Positions 57,899 through 64,000 of a stretch of DNA of 64,000 bases are shown piece after piece. Below the pieces are notes generated by a model that did not search any database, was not told the DNA's origin, and saw nothing but the letters and a program-made list of their open reading frames with translations. The first letter of the stretch is position 1; every line of letters begins with the position of its first letter. The position numbers and the translations under genes are program-made. The stretch lies in the NCBI RefSeq assembly GCF_001507665.1, contig NZ_CP013910.1, positions 313,501-377,500 on the forward strand. Reading direction: 5' to 3'. Source of the stretch: Deinococcus actinosclerus. Its GTDB lineage: Bacteria > Deinococcota > Deinococci > Deinococcales > Deinococcaceae.

Positions 57899-58942
57899 GT
57901 GCCTGCCTTGTCCGACGCTGAACAGCCGCGCCTGCGCGCAGCCCTGCTGGCCTGGTTCGACCGGCAGGGCCGCGACCTGCCCTGGCGCCAGGGCCCCGAG
58001 GGTCGCCGCGATCCCTACCGCGCCTGGGTGGCCGAGGTTCTGCTGCAGCAGACGCAGGTGGCGCGGGGGCTGGAGTACTATCACCGATTTCTGACAGCGT
58101 TCCCCAGCGTGCAGGTGCTGGCCGCCGCTCCGCTGGACGACGTGCTGAAAGCCTGGGAGGGCTGCGGCTACTACGCCCGCGCCCGCAACCTGCACCGCGC
58201 CGCGCAGCAGGTGACCCGCGAGGGCCTGCCCCGCACCCACGCCGAGTGGCTGGCCCTGCCCGGGGTGGGGCCCTACACGGCCGCCGCCCTGAGCAGCTTC
58301 ACGCAGAACGCCCCGCACGCCGTGAACGACGGCAACGTGCGGCGCGTGCTGGCCCGGCTGCACGCCGAACCTGCCCCCACGCCCCGCTGGGTGCAGCAGC
58401 AGGCCGACGCGCTGCTCGACCCGGCCCGGCCCGGCGCGTGGAACGAGGCGGTCATGGATCTGGGCGCCACCGTCTGCACCCCGAAACGGCCGCAGTGCGG
58501 CGTCTGCCCGCTGAGTGACTGGTGCGGCGCGCGCGCCAGCGGTCAGCCCGGCAACTACCCGGCGCCCAAGACGCGCCCCGCCGTACAGACCGTGCAGGCG
58601 GTGGCGGTCCTGATCGGAAACGCGCAGCGCGCCGTGCTGGAACGCCGGGACGGCGCGCTGCTGGGCGGCCTGCTGGGCCTGCCGGCGCAGCCCTTCGATC
58701 CGGCGCAGCCCGGCGCGCCGGCGCAGGCCCTGCATGAACTGTGTGCCCGCCTGAACGCCGCACCCGGCCCCCTGCTGGGAGAGGTCACGCACACCATGAC
58801 GCACCGTCAGGTCACCTGGCAGGTCTACGCCGCCACCGGCGGGCCGCCGCTCACCGACGTGGGCAGCGCCGCGCTCTCCCGGCTGGACCACAAGGCGCTG
58901 GCCCTGGCCGGGCGGCGCGCGCAGTCCCTGTTCCCGGTGTGA
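57899..58942 (+). CDS. mutY: Adenine DNA glycosylase MutY
   Basis: Removes adenine mispaired with 8-oxoguanine. 347 residues from a GTG with TAGACT 6 bases upstream. Glu of the active site in WVAEVLLQQTQV, helix-hairpin-helix LPGVGPYTAAALSSF, catalytic Asp in AVNDGNVRRVL, and the iron-sulphur Cys set CTPKRPQCGVCPLSDWC. The C-terminal 130 residues are a NUDIX-like domain for 8-oxoG recognition (AVAVLIGNAQRAVLERRDGALLGGLLGLP). MutY is an 8-oxoguanine repair enzyme, expected in a radiation-resistant lineage. Confidence 0.96.
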   Translation: MPALSDAEQPRLRAALLAWFDRQGRDLPWRQGPEGRRDPYRAWVAEVLLQQTQVARGLEYYHRFLTAFPSVQVLAAAPLDDVLKAWEGCGYYARARNLHRAAQQVTREGLPRTHAEWLALPGVGPYTAAALSSFTQNAPHAVNDGNVRRVLARLHAEPAPTPRWVQQQADALLDPARPGAWNEAVMDLGATVCTPKRPQCGVCPLSDWCGARASGQPGNYPAPKTRPAVQTVQAVAVLIGNAQRAVLERRDGALLGGLLGLPAQPFDPAQPGAPAQALHELCARLNAAPGPLLGEVTHTMTHRQVTWQVYAATGGPPLTDVGSAALSRLDHKALALAGRRAQSLFPV

Positions 58943-59042
58943 GGCCCGGTGCGCCCTGGCGTGGGCGGCCCCGTTCCAGCCGTCCTGGCCTCCTCCTGCT
59001 TTCTGCCGACGCGCGCCTGAACGCACGGGGTAGACTGGCCCG

Positions 59043-59876
59043 GTGAAGTCTCCTGCCGCCGCCCAGCTCATCGTCCGGACTGTTCAGACCCTCAGGAACA
59101 CCGCGCGGGGCGCTCTGGTCTGGGGGTACGAGCAGCGGCTGGCCCGCGAGGTGTGCGCCCACCAGCGCCTGCCCCGCCACCTGGGCCTGATCCTGGACGG
59201 GAACCGCCGCTTCGCGCGGGCCAGCGGGCTGCAGCGCGAACTGGGACACTCGATCGGCGCCGACAAGGCCCACGAGGTGCTGCAGTGGTGCCTGGAACTG
59301 GGCATTCCCGCCGCGACCATCTGGGTACTGTCCACCGACAACAGGAGCCGCGACCCGCAGGAACTCGCGCACATCCTGTCGCTGCTGGAGAAAGAAGCCC
59401 GCGCGCTCGCCACCGATCCCCGCATTCACGCCAACCGCGTGCGCGTGCGCGCCATCGGGCAGCACGACGAGTTCCCGCCGCAGGTGCTCGCCGCCCTGAA
59501 CGACCTGGAAGCGAAGACCGCGCACTACGACGGGATGCGCCTGAACATCGCCGTCGGCTACGGCGGCCGCGAGGAGATCGTGGACGCCGTCAAGCGCCAC
59601 CTGCACGCGCAGGCGCAGGCCGGGCGCACCCTGGCAGACGCTGCCGCCACGCTGGCTCCGGACGACATCAGCGCGCACCTGTACGCCGCCGACATCCCCG
59701 ACCCCGACTTCATCATCCGGACGAGCGGCGAGATCCGCCTGTCCGGCTTCATGCTGTGGCAGAGCGTGTACTCCGAGTATTACTTCTGTGACGTGTACTG
59801 GCCGGGGTTCCGGCGCGTGGATTTCCTGCGCGCCCTGCGCGACTTCCAGGGCCGCGACCGCCGCTTCGGTCGCTGA
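59043..59876 (+). CDS. uppS: Isoprenyl transferase (UppS family)
   Basis: Makes long-chain (cis) polyprenyl diphosphate, the carrier of cell-wall precursors. 277 residues from a GTG; TAGACT (59031-59036) is 6 bases upstream. HLGLILDGNRRFAR holds the catalytic Asp; TDNRSRDPQEL; RVRAIGQHDEFP; then RLNIAVGYGGREEIVDAVK and FIIRTSGEIRLSGFMLWQSVYSEYYF, the standard C-terminal motifs. The N-terminal 45 residues are longer than usual. Confidence 0.93.
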   Translation: MKSPAAAQLIVRTVQTLRNTARGALVWGYEQRLAREVCAHQRLPRHLGLILDGNRRFARASGLQRELGHSIGADKAHEVLQWCLELGIPAATIWVLSTDNRSRDPQELAHILSLLEKEARALATDPRIHANRVRVRAIGQHDEFPPQVLAALNDLEAKTAHYDGMRLNIAVGYGGREEIVDAVKRHLHAQAQAGRTLADAAATLAPDDISAHLYAADIPDPDFIIRTSGEIRLSGFMLWQSVYSEYYFCDVYWPGFRRVDFLRALRDFQGRDRRFGR

Positions 59877-60221
59877 AACCACCTGCGGCCGCGCTGGGTA
59901 TGGCGCTGACCGGGGCCGCGCAGCCTGCCGGTGGACCCCTGCCCTCCTGTCCCCCCGATTCCCCCGCCGGGGGAATCGGAGGGACGTTGCCTGCCGCTCC
60001 CTGGAGTGAGTCAGGGAGGCGAGTGTGAAATTTCCCGTATGTCACACGATTTTCGTCAGTAGGTTCAGTGCCTGGGTTAAAGGCAGTGAAGGGCAGCTAT
60101 GACGCCCCCCGATGGCGGCGGCGCAGGTGTAAGCCCCACGTAAGATCGCGCTTCTTAACCTCCTCTCAGTTCTGGTGAAACGGAACGCGGAGCCGGAGCC
60201 GGCCCGTGGAAGGAGAAGCGC
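59877..60221. other. Intergenic region, 345 bp, with terminator and leader of the DUF11 genes
   Basis: Holds an 11 bp hairpin (59955-59979), a CTCCCT/AGGGAG pair just after it (59998-60019), and a long leader before 60222. A TAAGAT box lies near 60141, but no -35 fits, so the promoter is unsure. No ORF or RNA is supported. Confidence 0.5.
59955..59979 (+). terminator. Hairpin terminator after uppS
   Basis: Perfect 11 bp stem CCGATTCCCCC/GGGGGAATCGG (59955-59965 with 59969-59979) with a three-base loop. Confidence 0.82.
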
Positions 60222-60716
60222 ATGAATCGCCTGAAACTCACCCTGATCCTCAGTGCCGCCGGCGTGGCCGCCGCGCAGACCGCCAGTCCGGTCAGCCTGA
60301 GCCTCGTCATGTCGCTGGTCAGCAGCGTCAAGGTGAACGGCAAGGACACCGAACAGCTGACGCCCAATCCCAGGAACGTGCTCCCTGGTGCCGTGATCAG
60401 CCAGGTGGTCACCGTCCGCAATACCGGCGGTAAACCCGTGCGGCAGGTGCCCGTCACCCTGCCCGTTCCCAAGAACACCCGCTACCTGACTGCCGAGAAG
60501 GGGACTGACGGACTCCAGGCGGAGTACTCGATCGACGGCGGCAAGACGTTCGCGCCCGCCCCCCTGAAGCGGAAGGTCACGGTTACCGAAAACGGCCGCG
60601 CCATCACCCGCGAGGTGGAGGTCAAACCCAGCGAGTACACCAGCGTGCGCTGGGTCATCCCGGAACTCGGCGCAAACGACACCCTGAAACTCGGGTACCG
60701 CGTCCAGGTCAAATAA
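60222..60716 (+). CDS. Secreted DUF11-type protein, small
   Basis: 164 residues with a signal peptide (LTLILSAAGVAA-AQT) and AAGGAGA 5 bases before the ATG. The mature part is beta-rich with the DUF11 pattern: VVTVRNTGGKPVRQVPVTLPVPKNTRYL...YSIDGGKTFAPAP...VRWVIPELGANDTLKLGYRVQVK. Such domains build surface or extracellular matrix layers. It is the first of three such genes in a row. Confidence 0.83.
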   Translation: MNRLKLTLILSAAGVAAAQTASPVSLSLVMSLVSSVKVNGKDTEQLTPNPRNVLPGAVISQVVTVRNTGGKPVRQVPVTLPVPKNTRYLTAEKGTDGLQAEYSIDGGKTFAPAPLKRKVTVTENGRAITREVEVKPSEYTSVRWVIPELGANDTLKLGYRVQVK

Positions 60717-60743
60717 CGCCTTTTTGCCCCCCGGAGGAATCCC

Positions 60744-63092
60744 ATGAAGAAGTCCCACCTGATCGCCCTGATGACCGCCCTGGCCGCCGGCACCGCCGCC
60801 GCCGCCCCCACCCTGGCCTCTGCGACCAACACCCCGGCCGGCACCACCATCGAGAACATCGCCAGCGCCACCTTCCAGGATCCCGGCAACCCCACCGGTA
60901 CGCCCCTGACCAGCACCTCGAACAAGGTCACCACCACCGTGCTGCCCAAGCCCGGCTTCGATGTGGTGTACACCGACGGCACCGCCGACGGCAACACCAT
61001 CGCCACCACCCCCGTGCTCACCACCGGCGCCGTTCCCGGGCAGAAGATCACCACCGCGTACTCGGTCGTGAACAACGGCAACGTGACCCTGACGGTCGCG
61101 CTGGCCGCCGACACCACCGGCGCCGCCGCCGGACAGACCGTGCAGTACTTCCTGGCGGACGCCAGCGGCAACCCCACCGGCGCGGCCATCACCAGCCTGA
61201 CCCTGCCGGTCAACGACCCCGCCACCGCCACCGACGAGGGCATCGTGAAGATCGTGCAGGTCGTGACCCTGCCCACGGATCCGGTCCAGATCACCACCAG
61301 CAGCATCTTCGGTGCGTCTCCCGAAGCCAGCGTGCTCGGCACGGCCGGCGCCGACCCGCTGGTCACCCCCGGCAACGGCTACGCCAGCGGCACCACCACC
61401 TACGAAGACGCCAAGCCCGAGAACACCGACCTGCAGTTCGTGCGCATCACGGTCTTCGCGCCCGCACTCGACAACAACCCCAACACCAACCCCGGTACGC
61501 CCGTCGACAGCGCCGGCAACGCCATCCCCTCGGGACAGGTGCCGCCCTACACGACCGTGCAGGTGCCGACGGAAGTCGTCGGCAAGCCCGGCGACAACAC
61601 CCCCGTCGTGGATGCCAGCGGCTACGTGACCCCCGGCGCCCCCGCCGGTGACCCCACCCCCGGCGGCACGCCCATCGTGCCGAACGTCGCCACCGACAAC
61701 CAGGTCGCGTACCCCAAGGCCGACGCGAACAACGCCAACGACGTCGTGTTGTTCACGAACAACCTGACCAACACCAGCGGCGCGACCGACAAGGTGCAGC
61801 TGTTCCCGGTGCTGGCCGACGGTACCCCCGACACCGCCTATGTCTACAACGCCACCACCGGCACCTTCACGAACGCCGCCACCGGCGTGAGCATCCGCTT
61901 CCTGGATCCCGTGAGCGGCGCGGTCATCCTGGCCTCCACCGATCCCAGCAACCCCACCCTTGCCAAGTTCCCCACGGTCACGGTGCCCGACGGCAAGACG
62001 GTCGTCTACCGCACGGAAGTCACCTACCCCGACGCGAACGACAGCGACCCGATCAGCCCGATTGTCGTCAAGATCGGCGCCGACTCCCTGAACGACGCCG
62101 ACCTGAAGTCCGACAGCGCCACCACCGACACCATCAACCCGCCCGCCGCGCAGTTCGGCGACGCCACCACCGCCCTGGGCGCCAGCAGCACCCCCTTCCC
62201 GGTGCAGACCGTCACGCCGAACGGCACCTTCGGCGGCGTCTCCAGCCCGGACCTCAGTGACGCGACCGCCGTCTTCCCGATGGACGTCGTGAACAACGGC
62301 CAGTACAACGACAGCTTCACCCTGAGCGGCAGCGTCACCTTCACCGACGCCGCCACCAACAACACCGTCACCGTGCCCGTGCTGTACTACGCCCCGGACG
62401 GCTCGCTGCTGCCCCGCGTCAGCAACGATCCCGCCAGCGCCGACTACAACAAGTTCATCACGCCCGTCATCGCGCCCGGCACCGAGTACAAGCCCCTGGC
62501 CGTGATCAACGTGCCAAGCGGCACCGTGACGGCGACCAACCCCAGCGGGTACACCGCCAAGCTCGGGGACTACCTGGTGGACCAGACGGCCGTGGGCAAC
62601 TACAGCACCATCTCCATGACCGACACGAACGACATCGTGCGCGTCTCCCCGAACGGGAACGTGGCGGTCGCCAAGTTCGTCGCCAAGACCGGCGTCGCGG
62701 CGGGCAGCAACCCCGTCAACGGCATCAACAACCCGGCCGACTACACCGCGACTGGCACCAACGGCGCCAAGCCCCTGGACGACATCGCCTACCGCATCAT
62801 CGGGAAGAACAACTACAACGCCGCCGTGCCGGGCTTCTTCCTGACCGATACCGTGCCCGTCAACACCACCTTCAAGAGCGTCCAGCTGCTCAACGCCAGC
62901 GGCACCGTCATCACGGCCAACGTGATCTACCGGGTCGGCACCACCGGCGCCTGGAGCACCGTCGCCCCCGCTGCCGGCGCAGCCAGCGGCACCGTGATCA
63001 GCGTCGCCCTGGACGCCGACAACAACGGTCAGCCCGACGCGCTGCCTGCCAGCGGCACCCTGACCGCGCAGTTCGTCGTCACCGTCAAGTAA
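60744..63092 (+). CDS. Secreted DUF11-type surface protein, large
   Basis: 782 residues, signal peptide (LIALMTALAAGTAAAA), GGAGG 7 bases before the ATG at 60744. Begins TNTPAGTTIENIASATFQDPG, the head motif shared with the next gene. Gly/Thr/Asn/Pro-rich beta repeats follow: TAYSVVNNGNVTLTVAL, ASAVFPMDVVNNGQYND-like units, and a C-terminal VNTTFKSVQLLNASGT. No Cys. Probably a cell-surface or S-layer-associated structural protein. Codons are more C-ending than the flanking genes, in line with high expression. Confidence 0.85.
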   Translation: MKKSHLIALMTALAAGTAAAAPTLASATNTPAGTTIENIASATFQDPGNPTGTPLTSTSNKVTTTVLPKPGFDVVYTDGTADGNTIATTPVLTTGAVPGQKITTAYSVVNNGNVTLTVALAADTTGAAAGQTVQYFLADASGNPTGAAITSLTLPVNDPATATDEGIVKIVQVVTLPTDPVQITTSSIFGASPEASVLGTAGADPLVTPGNGYASGTTTYEDAKPENTDLQFVRITVFAPALDNNPNTNPGTPVDSAGNAIPSGQVPPYTTVQVPTEVVGKPGDNTPVVDASGYVTPGAPAGDPTPGGTPIVPNVATDNQVAYPKADANNANDVVLFTNNLTNTSGATDKVQLFPVLADGTPDTAYVYNATTGTFTNAATGVSIRFLDPVSGAVILASTDPSNPTLAKFPTVTVPDGKTVVYRTEVTYPDANDSDPISPIVVKIGADSLNDADLKSDSATTDTINPPAAQFGDATTALGASSTPFPVQTVTPNGTFGGVSSPDLSDATAVFPMDVVNNGQYNDSFTLSGSVTFTDAATNNTVTVPVLYYAPDGSLLPRVSNDPASADYNKFITPVIAPGTEYKPLAVINVPSGTVTATNPSGYTAKLGDYLVDQTAVGNYSTISMTDTNDIVRVSPNGNVAVAKFVAKTGVAAGSNPVNGINNPADYTATGTNGAKPLDDIAYRIIGKNNYNAAVPGFFLTDTVPVNTTFKSVQLLNASGTVITANVIYRVGTTGAWSTVAPAAGAASGTVISVALDADNNGQPDALPASGTLTAQFVVTVK

Positions 63093-63099
63093 GCCCCTG

Positions 63100-63132
63100 T
63101 GGGCGCACCCTGCCACGCGGCGGGTGCGCCCA
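63100..63132 (+). terminator. Hairpin terminator after the large DUF11 gene
   Basis: Arms TGGGCGCACCC (63100-63110) and GGGTGCGCCCA (63122-63132), 11 bp perfect, just after the stop codon. Confidence 0.83.
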
Positions 63133-63261
63133 TCCCACATCCCGCGCCCACCCTGCACACGGCTGCACTGCAAACAGAGACCCCCTTTTTCCCATACCCG
63201 CACATTTGAGTGCGCCGCCCACCCCCCGCACCGCCGGTGCGCCCGAACCGAGGAGCCCGCC

Positions 63262-64000
63262 GTGAACCGTCCCCTTCTTGCCCTGAGCGCCCTGCTCGCC
63301 CTGAGTGCCACCACCCAGGCCCTGACCCCGGCCGGCACCGAGATCATCAACCAGGCCAGCGCCGACTACGTCGAGCCGACCACTCAGCAGCCCGCCACCA
63401 CGATGTCCAACGTGATCCGGACCGTCGTGCAGGCCGTCTGCTCGGTCAGCGTCACCCCGGACGGTACGGTCGCCCAGCCCGGCCAGAGCGCGACCCTGCT
63501 GCCCCTGGAACGCGCCGTGTTCACGTACACGGTCGTGAACACCGGCAACACCACCGAGGCGTTCCCGCTGAGCGCCGCGCAGGAAGCCGGCACGATCAGC
63601 CCGGCCACGCAGGTCATCCGCGACCTGAACGGCAACGGTCAGCCCGACGCGAACGAACCGGTCGTGACCAGCGTGACCCTCGCGCCCGAGGAACAGGCCC
63701 AGGTGCTGCTGGTCGTCACCGCCAGCGCCGCGCAGGGCGACGCCTTCGTGAACCTGATCGGCTCCTGCGCGGGCGGCGAGGCGCGGGACGCGAACAACGT
63801 CAGCGTGGTGCGGGTTGGGCCGCCTCCCGTGCTGGGCGTGCAGAAGACCTTCAGCCCCGCCCTGGTGCGCCCGGGGACGGAGACCACCGTCACCGTCACC
63901 ACCAGCAATGCGGGCCAGGGGGAGAGCCGCGAGGTGGTCCTGACCGACCTGCTGACCGAGCAGATCGCACGCGGGCTGACCTTCGTGCCCGGCAGCGCCC
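63262..64000 (+). CDS. Secreted DUF11-type surface protein, N-terminal part
   Basis: About 246 residues visible from a GTG at 63262 with GAGGAG 6 bases upstream; the gene continues past the window. Signal peptide ([18 protein letters not shown]), then [18 protein letters not shown], the same head motif as the gene before it. Two beta units are seen, the second ([39 protein letters not shown]) a clear DUF11 repeat. Two Cys in the first unit (VCSVSV, GSCAGG) may pair. Confidence 0.85.
   Translation, partial: MNRPLLALSALLALSATTQALTPAGTEIINQASADYVEPTTQQPATTMSNVIRTVVQAVCSVSVTPDGTVAQPGQSATLLPLERAVFTYTVVNTGNTTEAFPLSAAQEAGTISPATQVIRDLNGNGQPDANEPVVTSVTLAPEEQAQVLLVVTASAAQGDAFVNLIGSCAGGEARDANNVSVVRVGPPPVLGVQKTFSPALVRPGTETTVTVTTSNAGQGESREVVLTDLLTEQIARGLTFVPGSA

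Noticed and set aside
56369..59071. A 900-residue frame opposite the mutY region
   Set aside because: Gly/Ala/Arg/Gln-rich shadow of the real genes; mutY on the other strand has all catalytic motifs.
60042..63350. A frame of about 1100 residues opposite the large DUF11 gene
   Set aside because: It only reflects high GC; the plus strand has signal peptides, Shine-Dalgarno sites and matching DUF11 motifs.

Overview
The window is GC-rich, densely coded chromosomal DNA from a member of Deinococcota, most probably Deinococcus. Evidence: about 25 genes have a TANNNT -10 box only 5-9 bases before the start codon, which is the leaderless promoter style described for this genus; there is a paired glutamate dehydrogenase locus like the gdhA-gdhB pair of Thermus; there are roughly 130-155 bp intergenic repeats starting ATACGGACTCCGG like the small noncoding repeats of Deinococcus genomes; an OstA/LptA-like cluster resembles envelope genes kept by these LPS-less diderms; and a HAIR-type (HspR) operator controls dnaK. 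I saw no rRNA, tRNA, CRISPR array, transposase or prophage.

Layout. 1-4146: end-truncated GH31 glucosidase, an RNase H-domain protein, a small HTH protein, pyrE, and an RluA-type pseudouridine synthase lacking the usual Asp. 4215-6881: a tightly packed FAD protein-trmB-methyltransferase run. 6937-8955: lipoprotein, cyclophilin lipoprotein, cmk. 9010-13026: a secreted subtilase with an Ig-like/PPC-domain lipoprotein in one operon. 13402-16043: two tandem alpha/beta hydrolases and a nitroreductase. 16065-17649: a PadR-controlled operon of two HAAS-like membrane proteins, with an inverted repeat around its promoter. 17708-21115: tatD, then three LptC/LptA/OstA-like genes. 21183-25852: ldh-usp, a GGDEF cyclase, a beta-CASP nuclease and a DUF3105 lipoprotein. 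25921-28171: rplU-rpmA and obgE. 28534-33815: DUF1232 protein, a two-component pair, a nucleotidyltransferase, ferredoxin, then a CorA transporter whose transcript leader carries two short ORFs (one proline-rich, one overlapping the corA start), and a DoxX-like protein. 34071-37921: murI-rph, a LysN-like aminotransferase, class II aldolase. 38057-43093: secreted proteins including a second subtilase, a CBS protein and an SDR. 43148-47631: dnaK-grpE-(VF530/ankyrin)-dnaJ under a HAIR operator. 47817-55053: APC-type transporter, gdh pair, polyprenyl synthase, membrane proteins. 55046-59876: GNAT, SnoaL-like, an unrecognised two-domain protein, mutY and an isoprenyl transferase. 60222-64000: three secreted DUF11-type surface proteins, the last cut by the window end.

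The most unusual signals are (i) the two-ORF leader of corA, (ii) a dispersed hairpin repeat placed just after the stop codon of four unrelated minus-strand genes, one copy of which supplies the ribosome-binding site and start codon of the VF530/ankyrin gene, (iii) the PadR and OmpR-type promoter repeats, and (iv) the uncharacterised 482-residue protein next to mutY. Function calls rest on motifs read by eye; no database search was run.
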